From JAWOHX01 sp046484975 (GTDB lineage Bacteria > Bacillota > Clostridia > DUPQ01), in the NCBI GenBank assembly GCA_046484975.1, contig JAWOHX010000103.1, forward strand, positions 1-62,385: a stretch of DNA of 62,385 nt. The letters run 5' to 3'. The translations under genes and the position numbers were made by a program. The notes beneath the pieces were generated by a model. The model did not search any database. It was given only the letters and a program-made list of their open reading frames with translations, and had not been told where the DNA came from. Each line of letters starts with the position of its first letter. The first letter of the stretch is position 1. Shown piece after piece: positions 40,952-49,739 of this stretch.

Positions 40952-42013
40952 TCAGACTTCCACGGTCCACCCGAACGGATCTTTTTCCATGCCGTACTGG
41001 ATGTTGGTCAGTTGTTCATAGACCCTCTTGGAAATATCCCCGGTCATGCCGTTGTTGACCAGGAAGCTGTTTCCCTTGTAAACCAGTTCCCCCACGGGGG
41101 AGATGACGGCAGCGGTCCCTGCGCCGAAACATTCCCTCAGGGTTTTGTCGGAACATGCGCCGATGATCTCATCGATGGATATCTTCCTTTCATATGCGGG
41201 GACATCCCAGCTTCGCAGAAGCTCCAGAACGGACATCCGCGTGATGCCCGGCAGGATGCTTCCGGACAATGCCGGAGTGATGACCTGCCCGTCCAGGTTG
41301 AAGAACACGTTCATGGAACCCACTTCCTCGATGTACCGGTGTTCGAGGGCATCCAGCCAGAGAACCTGGACACAGCCGTTTTTATCCGCATTCTCATGGG
41401 CTTTCAGGCTGGCGGCATAATTCCCCATGGTCTTCACCTCTCCCGTGGCTCCGGGAACGGAGCGGACATACTCCTCCTCCACGTAGATCCTCACCGGGTT
41501 GATCCCGGTGGGATAATAGGACCCCACGGGGCTTAAGATGATCATGAACGTATATGTGGAGGAAGGACGCACACCGAGGAAAGCATCCGTGGCGATGACA
41601 AATGGCCTGATGTACAGGCTGGTCCCTGGCTGGTCGGGAATCCAGCCCTTCTCAATACGGAGAAGCTCCTTGAGGGCGTCAAGCACCAATGTGCCGTCCA
41701 GGGGAGGGATGCACATCCTTTCGCAGGACCTGTTCAGCCGCTCCATGTTTTTCTCGGGGCGGAAAAGAAGGATTTTGCCGGTTTTGGACAGATAGGCCTT
41801 CATTCCCTCGAACACACCCTGCCCGTAATGGAGGACGGTGGTGGAGGGATCCATGGAAAGAGGGGCGTAGGGAACGATTCTTGGGTCAAACCATCCTTTC
41901 TGGCGGGAATAGTCCATCACAAACATATGGTCTGTGAAAACCTTCCCAAAGCCCAGGTCGGCAAAGGAGGGCTTGGATTTCAAGCTTGTGGAGCGGATGA
42001 AGGACGGTACCAT
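40952..42013 (-). CDS. ilvE: Branched-chain amino acid aminotransferase
   Basis: A 353-aa PLP aminotransferase of fold type IV. VLHYGQGVFEGMKAY at ~60-74, FRPEKNMERLNRS, the PLP-binding Lys in GEVKTMGNYAASLKA (~190), LWLDALEHRYIEEVGSMNVFF, and GTAAVISPVGEL identify the BCAT II group. ATG at 42013 has AAGGGGGCC upstream. The longer opening at 42034 lacks a ribosome binding site. It catalyses interconversion of Leu/Ile/Val and their 2-oxo acids. EamA follows in the same unit. Confidence 0.94.
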   Translation of the reverse strand: MVPSFIRSTSLKSKPSFADLGFGKVFTDHMFVMDYSRQKGWFDPRIVPYAPLSMDPSTTVLHYGQGVFEGMKAYLSKTGKILLFRPEKNMERLNRSCERMCIPPLDGTLVLDALKELLRIEKGWIPDQPGTSLYIRPFVIATDAFLGVRPSSTYTFMIILSPVGSYYPTGINPVRIYVEEEYVRSVPGATGEVKTMGNYAASLKAHENADKNGCVQVLWLDALEHRYIEEVGSMNVFFNLDGQVITPALSGSILPGITRMSVLELLRSWDVPAYERKISIDEIIGACSDKTLRECFGAGTAAVISPVGELVYKGNSFLVNNGMTGDISKRVYEQLTNIQYGMEKDPFGWTVEV

Positions 42014-42096
42014 TTGGTTGGCCCCCTTGTACATTTTTCGTCGTATATATTATACTAAAAGAAATGACGGATATCAAAACTATTTTAGGAGCAGCC

Positions 42097-42600
42097 ATGT
42101 CCAAGCATCTCCCTGATTACATGTCGGAGGACCTTTTCACCATTGATTACAGGAAACTTCACGAGGCGGGAGTCCGTGGGATTGCCGTGGACATCGACAA
42201 CACCCTGGTGCCCATGCACCGGGCCCATGCCGATGAAAGGGCCAGGAAATGGGCTTATGACATGAAAAAAATGGGGTTTTCCGTGGTCATCCTCTCCAAT
42301 GCAAGCCGCAAAAGGACGGAGGCATTCATGAAGGACATGGGGGTTTTGGGGATATGGCTTTCCGGAAAACCTCTGCCAGGGGCATATTTGAGGGCGGCCG
42401 CGATGATGGGACTGGATCCCGGAAACTGCGCGATGATCGGGGACCAGCTGTTCACCGACATCAGGGGAGGGAAAAAAGCGGGCTTTTTCACCATCCTCAC
42501 CCGCCCGCTGGACACCAGGGAAATTCTGTTCGTGCGGCTGAAAAGGCTCTTGGAAAGGCCATTCTTGAAAAAACACGGGGAAAGGATCCAGAGGATATGA
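42097..42600 (+). CDS. yqeG: YqeG-family HAD phosphatase
   Basis: A 167-aa HAD IIIA phosphatase. The catalytic motif is AVDIDNTLVP (DxDxT) at ~28-37, ILSNASRKR is motif II, and MIGDQLFTDIRGG is the acidic motif. The family sits in the yqeG-yqeH-aroE-type clusters of Firmicutes; cellular substrate is debated. ATG at 42097 follows TTTAGGAGCAGCC, better than ATG 42064. It overlaps the next gene by 4 nt. Confidence 0.88.
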   Translation: MSKHLPDYMSEDLFTIDYRKLHEAGVRGIAVDIDNTLVPMHRAHADERARKWAYDMKKMGFSVVILSNASRKRTEAFMKDMGVLGIWLSGKPLPGAYLRAAAMMGLDPGNCAMIGDQLFTDIRGGKKAGFFTILTRPLDTREILFVRLKRLLERPFLKKHGERIQRI

Positions 42601-43427
42601 TACGTTTCGGACCCGGAGGCAACAGCGAGAGTTTTTATGCCCAGGGGTACAAGTCCACATACCAGGCCTTCAAATGGCTCCGGGACATGGGGCTGGACGC
42701 CTATGAATACCAGGGAGGCAAGGGTTTGTTCATCAAGGAGGAATCTGCAAGGCAGATCGGGGAGGAAGCCGGGAAGCATGGCATCGCCCTCAGCCTCCAT
42801 GCCCCGTATTTCATCAATCTGGCCAACAACGATGACGAAAAAATGGCCAGGAGCTTTGAGTATGTCGAGAAAAGCGTGCAGGTGGCGGAGTGGATGAATG
42901 CAGGAAGAATCGTCATCCATACCGGAAGCCCGGTGGGACAGAGCCGGGAAAAGGCCCTGGAAAGGATCATCGCCATGTTCGGGAAGCTGATGGAGCTGTA
43001 CGGGGACAGGGTCATCCTCTGCCCTGAACTCATGGGAAAGGTCAATCAGATGGGGGACCTGGGGGAAATCATCGAGATCTGCAACGTGGACGAGAGAATC
43101 CTGCCTGTGATTGACTTTGGCCATCTCAACGCCCGGACCCGGGGCATGCTGGACAGCAGCAAGGCCTTTGAAGACACCGTGGAGGCATTGGTCCGGGGCA
43201 TCGGCCTGGACAGGACAAAACGCATGCATGTCCATTTCAGCCGGATCGAATTCACGGACATGGGTGAGAAAAGGCATTGGACGGAAAAAGATACCCAGTA
43301 CGGCCCGGACTTCCTGGATTTTATCCCGGTCATTAAAAAATACGGGCTTGTGCCTGTGATCATATCCGAATCCGCCGGCACGATGGCGGAGGATGCATTA
43401 TGGATGAAGGAGATGTACAACCAATGA
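42597..43427 (+). CDS. Endonuclease IV-like TIM-barrel protein
   Basis: A 276-aa xylose-isomerase-like TIM barrel of the AP endonuclease family 2. IRFGPGGNSESF at the start, LSLHAPYFINLANND, VIHTGSPVGQSREKAL, LCPELMGKVNQMGDL and VIDFGHLNAR supply the metal-site His/Glu/Asp residues. Canonical Nfo would cleave at abasic sites. Some clostridial members of this type are annotated only as TIM-barrel proteins, so activity is likely but not certain. ATG at 42597 overlaps yqeG; the stop overlaps aroQ. Confidence 0.82.
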   Translation: MIRFGPGGNSESFYAQGYKSTYQAFKWLRDMGLDAYEYQGGKGLFIKEESARQIGEEAGKHGIALSLHAPYFINLANNDDEKMARSFEYVEKSVQVAEWMNAGRIVIHTGSPVGQSREKALERIIAMFGKLMELYGDRVILCPELMGKVNQMGDLGEIIEICNVDERILPVIDFGHLNARTRGMLDSSKAFEDTVEALVRGIGLDRTKRMHVHFSRIEFTDMGEKRHWTEKDTQYGPDFLDFIPVIKKYGLVPVIISESAGTMAEDALWMKEMYNQ

Positions 43428-43861
43428 AAATCATGGTCATCAGCGGTCCCAACCTGAACAAGCTGGGACAGAGGGATCCCGGGCACTACGGGAAGGCAAC
43501 CTACAGGGAGCTTATGGACATGGTCCGGGAGAGAGCCAAAACCCTTGGCATGGGAATCGAAGACAAACAAAGCAACTGCGAGGGCAGGATCATCGATTTC
43601 ATCCAGGAGGCCGATGCCCATTATGACGGCATCATCATCAATCCGGGAGCCTATTCCCATTACAGTTATGCCATCATGGACGCGCTTTTGGACATATCCA
43701 TTCCCGCCGTGGAAGTCCATCTCTCCGATGTGGAGAACAGGGAGGACTTCCGGAGGATTCTGGTCACCGCGAAAGCCTGCGGGAAGATGATATCCGGGAA
43801 AGGGGCCGCCGGATACCTGGAAGCGCTGGACCATCTGTATGAAGGAGGACGCAAGCCATGA
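43424..43861 (+). CDS. aroQ: Type II 3-dehydroquinate dehydratase
   Basis: A 145-aa shikimate-pathway enzyme. SGPNLNKLGQRDPGHYG holds the catalytic loop Arg and Tyr, QSNCEGRIIDFIQEA has Cys where His is common, INPGAYSHYSYAIMDAL carries the Asn, and VEVHLSDVENREDFR carries the His and Arg. ATG at 43424 follows AAGGAGATG and overlaps the previous stop. It overlaps the aminopeptidase by 4 nt, in the usual Firmicutes order. Confidence 0.93.
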   Translation: MKIMVISGPNLNKLGQRDPGHYGKATYRELMDMVRERAKTLGMGIEDKQSNCEGRIIDFIQEADAHYDGIIINPGAYSHYSYAIMDALLDISIPAVEVHLSDVENREDFRRILVTAKACGKMISGKGAAGYLEALDHLYEGGRKP

Positions 43862-44928
43862 ACCTGAGAATGGACAAGATCAAGAAAATCATCAAGGACA
43901 AGGAACTGGACGCCATCCTGGTCACCTCCCGGGAAAACACCTTTTATCTTTCGGGATTCCGGGGCAGCGCCTCTTTGATCCTCATCACGCCTGGAAATGC
44001 TTTCTTTTGTACGGATTTCCGCTACATTGAGGCTGCCAAAGCCATCTGCGGGAAGCATTACGATGTGTCCATGTACAAAGGGGATGCGTTGCCCCACCTG
44101 CATGAAGTCACCGGGGGGGACAGCCTGGGGCGCATCGGCTTTGAGGAAAACGACCTTTCCTTCATGAGGTACAGTGGGTTCAAGGGAGTGTTTGGCAAGG
44201 CGGAACTCGTCCCTGTGCAATCTTTTGTGGACAGGACCAGGATCATCAAGGAGGATGAGGAGATCATACGTATCAAAAAGGCCACGGAGATCTCGGAAAA
44301 AGCCTTCGGGGAGGTCCTGCCATACATCCGCCCCGGGGTCCTGGAGCTGGACATCCTTGCGGAAATGGAATACCGGATGAGGAAGGGCGGGGCATCGAAG
44401 CAGGCCTTCGACACCATCGTGGCCTCAGGAAAACGTTCCAGCCTTCCCCACGGGGAGGCCAGCCTGAAAAGAATCGAGCAGGGCGACCCCGTCACCCTGG
44501 ATTTCGGCGCAGTCTGGGAAGGATACTGTGCTGACATGACCCGCACCGTCTTCGCCGGCCAGCCATCCGGAAAAATGAAAGACATATACCGGATTGTCCT
44601 GGAAGCGCAGGAGAGGGCACAGGAAGGTGTCGTGGCAGGGGCGTCAGGCAGGGAAATCGACAGGATCGCCCGGGAAATCATCAACAAAAACGGGTATGAG
44701 GGATGCTTCGGCCATGGCCTGGGACATGGTGTGGGGATTCTTGTTCATGAGGAGCCCAGATTGAGTGAAAAAAGTGAAAGCATCATGGAAAACAACATGG
44801 TGGTGTCCGTGGAACCGGGAATCTATGTGGAGGATATTGGAGGGGTCCGGATTGAGAACCTGGTGGCGATTCGTGACAACAACCCATATGTTTTCAATGA
44901 AACAGGAAAGGAACTGCTGATCCTGTAG
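43858..44928 (+). CDS. pepQ: Xaa-Pro peptidase (M24 family)
   Basis: A 356-aa pita-bread metallopeptidase that cleaves X-Pro bonds. The N-terminal creatinase-like domain (1-~125: SRENTFYLSGFRGSASL) precedes the catalytic part, with metal ligands in LDFGAVWEGYCADMTRT, FGHGLGHGVGILVHEEP, VSVEPGIYVED and GGVRIENLV. In most Firmicutes efp follows directly; here efp is 6.9 kb away. The stop codon directly abuts that of the convergent FAD gene. Confidence 0.93.
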   Translation: MNLRMDKIKKIIKDKELDAILVTSRENTFYLSGFRGSASLILITPGNAFFCTDFRYIEAAKAICGKHYDVSMYKGDALPHLHEVTGGDSLGRIGFEENDLSFMRYSGFKGVFGKAELVPVQSFVDRTRIIKEDEEIIRIKKATEISEKAFGEVLPYIRPGVLELDILAEMEYRMRKGGASKQAFDTIVASGKRSSLPHGEASLKRIEQGDPVTLDFGAVWEGYCADMTRTVFAGQPSGKMKDIYRIVLEAQERAQEGVVAGASGREIDRIAREIINKNGYEGCFGHGLGHGVGILVHEEPRLSEKSESIMENNMVVSVEPGIYVEDIGGVRIENLVAIRDNNPYVFNETGKELLIL

Positions 44929-46320
44929 TCACTTCACGTGATTCCTTCCGACGATGACCCTGGCGACATGGATTCCGCTGGCGGCGGCCTGGGAAAGGCC
45001 CCGGGTGATGCCGGCGCCATCCCCGATGGCAAACATGCTCGGGATCGGGGTCTCGAACTCATTGGTCAGTTCCACCCTGGAACTATAGAATTTGACCTCC
45101 ACTCCGTAGAGAAGGGTGTCCATGTTGGCAATGCCCGGCGCTATTTTATCCAGGGCGTAAATCATTTCGATGATGTTGTCCAGGTGACGTTTTGTCAGGA
45201 CAAGGCTCAGATCCCCGGGGGTGGCGTGGAGGGTGGGCTTGGTGAAACTGCTGGCGAGACGGTGCTCGTTGCTCCTTCTTCCCCTGATCAGGTCCCCGAA
45301 ACGCTGGACGATGATGCCTCCCCCCAGCATGTTGGAAAGGGAGGCAATCCTTTTGCCGTATTGATAGGGCTGGTTGAACGGATAGGTGAAGCGGTTGCTG
45401 ACCAGCAGGGCGAAGTTTGTGTTCTCGCTGCGCAAGGCCTTGTCCGCGTAACTGTGCCCGTTGACGGTCACAATTCCATCCACATTCTCCGACACCACGT
45501 ACCCGTAAGGATTCATGCAGAAGGTGCGCACGATATCACCGTATTGCTTGGTCCGGTAAAGGAGCTTGGCCTCGTAGACCACATCCGTGATGTGGTCGAA
45601 TACCCTGGCGGGTAGCTCGACCCTGACGCCGATGTCCACCTGGTTGTTGATCAGGCCGATGCCCAGGTTCTTGCATATGGATGAAAACCATTCGGCTCCC
45701 GACCTGCCCGGCGCCACGATGAGGTCCTTGCAGAGGACAAATCGTCCTCCGCCCAGGTCCAGCGTGAACAAATCGTCGCTTTTCGAAATCTGTTCCACAT
45801 GCGTGTCAAAGAGGATGGTGAGCTTGCCCTGTAAAAACTGATAAAGCTTTTTCAGGATGTTGAGGTTTTGCTCCGTGCCCAGGTGCTTGACCTGCGCCTT
45901 CAGGAGATGGAGGTCGTTCTCCAGTGCTTTTTTTTCAAGCAGCATGGCCTTTTCACCATCGGTGGAATATCTTTCCAGGGTAGCGCCGAACCCGACATTG
46001 ATGCTGTCCACGTATTCGATGAGCTCCAGGATGTATTTTTCATCCAGGTATTCATTGAGCCATCCTCCAAACTGGGTGGTGAAATTGAATTTTCCGTCGG
46101 AATAGGCACCGGCGCCGCCGAAACCGCTCATGATGGAACAAGGACGGCAGCCGATGCAGTCCGTGACCCTGCCTTCGATGATGGGGCAGTTCCTGCCCAG
46201 GAGGGATTTCCCCTTTTCGATGAGAAGGATGCGCCTGGAAGGATCCAGGACACACAGTTCATATGCGGCAAAAATGCCCGCGGTACCCGCACCGATGATC
46301 ACCACGTCGTATCTGTCCAT
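44929..46320 (-). CDS. FAD-dependent dehydrogenase (NAD(FAD)-utilising type)
   Basis: A 463-aa flavoprotein. DVVIIGAGTAGIFAAYEL is the FAD site; CIGCRPCSIM followed by GFGGAGAYSDGKFN is the family hallmark (CxxC plus SDGK); and the C-terminus has MFAIGDGAGITRGLSQAAASG. The physiological substrate of this group is unknown. ATG at 46320 lies 6 nt after GGGAGG; upstream in-frame ATGs lack such a site. Transcribed away from xpt. Confidence 0.87.
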   Translation of the reverse strand: MDRYDVVIIGAGTAGIFAAYELCVLDPSRRILLIEKGKSLLGRNCPIIEGRVTDCIGCRPCSIMSGFGGAGAYSDGKFNFTTQFGGWLNEYLDEKYILELIEYVDSINVGFGATLERYSTDGEKAMLLEKKALENDLHLLKAQVKHLGTEQNLNILKKLYQFLQGKLTILFDTHVEQISKSDDLFTLDLGGGRFVLCKDLIVAPGRSGAEWFSSICKNLGIGLINNQVDIGVRVELPARVFDHITDVVYEAKLLYRTKQYGDIVRTFCMNPYGYVVSENVDGIVTVNGHSYADKALRSENTNFALLVSNRFTYPFNQPYQYGKRIASLSNMLGGGIIVQRFGDLIRGRRSNEHRLASSFTKPTLHATPGDLSLVLTKRHLDNIIEMIYALDKIAPGIANMDTLLYGVEVKFYSSRVELTNEFETPIPSMFAIGDGAGITRGLSQAAASGIHVARVIVGRNHVK

Positions 46321-46369
46321 GTCCATCCTCCCATTCATGAAGTCAGTATAGCACGAGGGGGGAGCGAAT

Positions 46370-46410
46370 ACAACATGTTGTGGGAAGTCGTTTGCCCTAT
46401 ACCACATGTG
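46370..46410. promoter_or_regulatory. Two CATG-centred palindromes between divergent genes
   Basis: ACAACATGTTGT (46370-46381) and CACATGTG (46403-46410), with centres 31 bp apart, lie between the FAD gene and xpt. They could be an operator pair. No purine riboswitch is present here. Confidence 0.3.
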
Positions 46411-46431
46411 AAAAAAATGTTGAAAAAATCA

Positions 46432-46460
46432 TTGAATTCATCCTTGCTATCATATAGAAT
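46432..46460 (+). promoter_or_regulatory. Promoter of xpt
   Basis: TTGAAT at 46432-46437, 17-nt spacer, TAGAAT at 46455-46460. Confidence 0.55.
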
Positions 46461-46490
46461 TGTTGCATGGCCCATTCCAAGGAGAAACCG

Positions 46491-47063
46491 ATGGACAACC
46501 TGAAAAAAAGAATACTGGAAGACGCCCGTGTGATGGACAAGGACATCCTGAAGGTCGACAGTTTCCTGAACCATCAGATTGATGTCAAACTGCTGGTCGA
46601 GATGGGCCTTGAGCTGCACCGACGATTTGCAGGGGAGCCTGTCACAAAAATCCTGACCATCGAGTCCAGCGGCATATCTGTGGCCTGCGCCACCGCCATG
46701 AATTTCCATGTGCCTGTCATTTTCGCCAAAAAAGGAAGCAGCCGGAAATCGGATGACGAGGTCTTTTCCGTGAATGCCTATTCCTATACAAAGCAAGAGC
46801 CCTATGTGATGAATGTCTCAAGGAAATACATCGGGAACAAGGACCATATCCTCATCATCGACGATTTTTTGGCCAACGGGGAAGCCGCGCTGGCCATGCT
46901 GGAGATTGTAAGGATGGCAGGTGCCACCCTGGCAGGCATCGGAATCGTCATCGAGAAAGCCTTCCAGAAGGGCGGGAAGGCCATAAGGGACAAGGGAATC
47001 CGCCTGGAGACCCTGGTCTCCATACAGTCCATGGAAAACGGAAGGATCATATTCAGGGATTGA
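46491..47063 (+). CDS. xpt: Xanthine phosphoribosyltransferase
   Basis: A 190-aa purine salvage enzyme converting xanthine plus PRPP to XMP. VDSFLNHQIDVKLL and FAKKGSSRKSDDEVF are Xpt patterns, and ILIIDDFLANGEA is the PRPP-binding site. ATG at 46491 follows AAGGAGAAACCG. It heads a purine uptake-and-salvage cluster: the BMP-type ABC importer genes follow at 47116-51731. Confidence 0.94.
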   Translation: MDNLKKRILEDARVMDKDILKVDSFLNHQIDVKLLVEMGLELHRRFAGEPVTKILTIESSGISVACATAMNFHVPVIFAKKGSSRKSDDEVFSVNAYSYTKQEPYVMNVSRKYIGNKDHILIIDDFLANGEAALAMLEIVRMAGATLAGIGIVIEKAFQKGGKAIRDKGIRLETLVSIQSMENGRIIFRD

Positions 47064-47115
47064 TGCATTGCCCATTCCGGCAATGACTTGATAAAGAAGA
47101 ATAAGGGGGAGAACA

Positions 47116-48210
47116 ATGAAAAAGAGAGTGTTTGCAATCGTGATGGTCATGGTGATGCTGTTCAGTTTTACCTTGTCGGCATGCAAGACGGACAAGGGAC
47201 AGACCGACGGCGTCAAGGTCGGCTTCATCTACATCGGGCCGGTGAACGACGGCGGATGGACACAGGCCCACGACGACGGCAGGAAAATGTTGGAACAGGA
47301 GCTGGGTGTCACCACCATATACAAGGAAAATGTGCCTGAGGATGATGCAGCGGTGGAGCAGGAAATCAGGATTCTCATCGACCAGGGGTGCACCATCATC
47401 ATCACCACCAGCTTTGGGTTCATGGACGCCACGAAAAAAATGGCGGACCAGTTCCCCAACGTGACCTTCCTGCATTGTTCGGGATGGGAACTCAGCGCGA
47501 ACCACGGAAACTATTTCGGAAGAATCTATGAACCCAGGTTCCTGTCGGGACTGGTGGCAGGCCTGAAAACAAAAACCAATAAGGTCGGATATGTCGCAGC
47601 CATGCAGATTCCCGAGGTTGTCAGGGGAATCAATGCCTTCACGCTTGGTGTGCAGGCTGTGAATCCTGATGCGGAAGTGCATGTGAGATGGACCAACACC
47701 TGGATTGACCCGGTGAAAGCGAAGGACGCCGCAGTGGTCCTCATCCAGGAAGGATGCGATGTGATCACCCAGCACCAGGACAGCCCGGGCCCGCAGATTG
47801 CAGCACAGGACGCAGGCGTATTCGCCATCGGATATGACCTGGCCACACCGGAAGTGGCACCGGACGCCTATATGACAGCGCCTGTGTTCCATTGGGGCTA
47901 CTACTATGTGGACACCGTCAAGGCCATCATGGACGGAAACTGGCAGCCATCATCCTACTGGAAGGGACTGGAATCCGGAATCGTGGACCTGGCCCCCCTG
48001 ACCAATGTCGCCCCTCCCGAATCCGTTGACCTGGTGGCTGAATACAGGGAAAAAATCATCGACGGTTCCTTCTTTGTCTTCCAGGGGGAAATCATGGACA
48101 GGCAGGGGAATGTGAAGGTGAAAGCGGGAGAAAAATTATCAGACGGCGAGATGCTGGGTATGATGTGGTTCGTTGCGGGTGTCAAAGGGACACTGGATGC
48201 AGAGCAGTAA
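47116..48210 (+). CDS. BMP-family substrate-binding lipoprotein of an ABC importer
   Basis: A 364-aa extracytoplasmic protein with a lipoprotein signal (lipobox LSAC, Cys ~23) and a Bmp/PnrA-type periplasmic-binding fold: VGFIYIGPVNDGGWTQAHDDG at the start, FPNVTFLHCSGWE, and GYYYVDTVKAIMDGNW. BMP proteins bind nucleosides or purines. Being next to xpt, xanthine, hypoxanthine or nucleosides are probable ligands. Followed after 14 nt by its ATPase. Confidence 0.92.
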   Translation: MKKRVFAIVMVMVMLFSFTLSACKTDKGQTDGVKVGFIYIGPVNDGGWTQAHDDGRKMLEQELGVTTIYKENVPEDDAAVEQEIRILIDQGCTIIITTSFGFMDATKKMADQFPNVTFLHCSGWELSANHGNYFGRIYEPRFLSGLVAGLKTKTNKVGYVAAMQIPEVVRGINAFTLGVQAVNPDAEVHVRWTNTWIDPVKAKDAAVVLIQEGCDVITQHQDSPGPQIAAQDAGVFAIGYDLATPEVAPDAYMTAPVFHWGYYYVDTVKAIMDGNWQPSSYWKGLESGIVDLAPLTNVAPPESVDLVAEYREKIIDGSFFVFQGEIMDRQGNVKVKAGEKLSDGEMLGMMWFVAGVKGTLDAEQ

Positions 48211-48224
48211 AAGGATAAAGCAAT

Positions 48225-49739
48225 TTGAGTGACCGCACGGCGATACAACTGGTAAACGCCACAAAAACATTCGGAGACGTGATTGCCAACGACAGCATCA
48301 CGCTGGATCTCAGGAACCGGGAGATTCTGGCGCTGCTCGGTGAGAACGGTTCCGGAAAAAGTACTTTGATGAACATGTTATCGGGCATTTACATGCCCGA
48401 TAACGGTTCTATTTTTCTGCGGGGCAGGAGGATCGACATCCGCTCACCGCAGGACGCCAAGAAATTCGGCATCGGGATGATCCACCAGCACTTCAAGCTG
48501 GTGGACCGGATGACCGCAAGGGAGAACATCATCCTGGGGGAAAAAGGAAGAAGCTTCCTGAACAAGACGAAGACGGACAAGGAACTGACCAGGGTGATGG
48601 AGAAATACGGCCTTTTCGTGGACCTCGGGAAAAAGGCCGGGGACATGACGGTGAGCGAGAAACAGACCCTTGAGATCATCAAGGTTCTCTACAGCGGAGC
48701 GCAGATTCTTATTCTGGACGAGCCCACCGCCGTGCTGACCCCCCAGGAAATCAACAGGCTGTTCATGATCCTGAGGAAGATGAGGAATGAAGGCCATTCC
48801 ATCATCATCATCACACATAAGCTCAATGAGGTGATGCAGATCAGCGACAGGGTTTCCGTGCTCCGGAAAGGCAGGCTGGTGGCAACGGTGGATACGGCTT
48901 CGACCCACTCCATCGAGCTTGCCGAGATGATGATGGGCAAAGCCATGGATTTCAAGATCGACAGGCCTAAGTACGGGAACGGGAAGAAGATCCTGGAGTG
49001 CCGTGACCTGACGGTGGAGAACCAGGATAAGGTGGAGAAGCTTGCCGGGATCGGCTTTGATCTGTACGAGGGGGAGATTCTCGGCGTTGCAGGCATCGCC
49101 AACAGCGGACAGAAGGAACTCTGCGAATCCATCGCCGGCCTGATTGCCGTGAAATCCGGGGAGATTATGTATGAAGGGAGCGATATCGTCGGCAAAAATC
49201 CCAGGGAGATCCTGAAACTGGGGATCAGCATGAGTTTCATCCCGGAAGACCGGCTCGGCATGGGCCTGGTGGCAGACATGGACATGGTGGACAATCTCAT
49301 GCTCAAAGACTATTTCGTACAGAAGGGATTGTTTCTGGACCGTCGGTATGCCCAGAAAAAAGCCGAAAAGATCATCCGAACCTTCGACATCACCACCACC
49401 GGCATTCACCAGGCAGTGAAAAAAATGTCGGGGGGAAACATCCAGAAAGTCCTTCTGGGACGGGAACTGGATCAGAATCCCCATGTGCTCATCACAGCAT
49501 ATCCAATCCGCGGGTTGGACATAGGATCCACATACACGGTCTTCGATATCCTCAACAGGCAGAAAATGGAAGGGGTCGGCGTCATATTCATCGGGGAGGA
49601 CCTGGATATGCTGATGGCCCTGTCCGACCGCATCCTGGTTTTGTGCGGGGGCAAGGTCACAGGCATCGTGGATGCGAAAAACGTCACCAGGGACCAACTG
49701 GGGCTCCTGATGACAGGTGAGGTGAGCATCTATGCTTAG
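48225..49739 (+). CDS. Sugar/nucleoside-type ABC importer ATPase (two domains)
   Basis: A 504-aa protein with two fused ABC domains. Domain 1 has Walker A LGENGSGKSTLMNML (~37-51) and Walker B LILDEPTAVLTP. Domain 2 has a reduced Walker A (GIANSGQKEL), the signature MSGGNIQKVLLGREL, and a Walker B lacking the acidic pair (HVLITAYPIRGLDIG), as usual for the second half in the NupB/YufO/RbsA type. The start is TTG at 48225 after AAGGATA. It overlaps the permease gene by 8 nt. Confidence 0.92.
   Translation: MSDRTAIQLVNATKTFGDVIANDSITLDLRNREILALLGENGSGKSTLMNMLSGIYMPDNGSIFLRGRRIDIRSPQDAKKFGIGMIHQHFKLVDRMTARENIILGEKGRSFLNKTKTDKELTRVMEKYGLFVDLGKKAGDMTVSEKQTLEIIKVLYSGAQILILDEPTAVLTPQEINRLFMILRKMRNEGHSIIIITHKLNEVMQISDRVSVLRKGRLVATVDTASTHSIELAEMMMGKAMDFKIDRPKYGNGKKILECRDLTVENQDKVEKLAGIGFDLYEGEILGVAGIANSGQKELCESIAGLIAVKSGEIMYEGSDIVGKNPREILKLGISMSFIPEDRLGMGLVADMDMVDNLMLKDYFVQKGLFLDRRYAQKKAEKIIRTFDITTTGIHQAVKKMSGGNIQKVLLGRELDQNPHVLITAYPIRGLDIGSTYTVFDILNRQKMEGVGVIFIGEDLDMLMALSDRILVLCGGKVTGIVDAKNVTRDQLGLLMTGEVSIYA

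Noticed and set aside
46321..46490. Purine riboswitch upstream of xpt.
   Set aside because: Looked for the conserved purine aptamer core; it is not present. Only a promoter and short dyads are seen.
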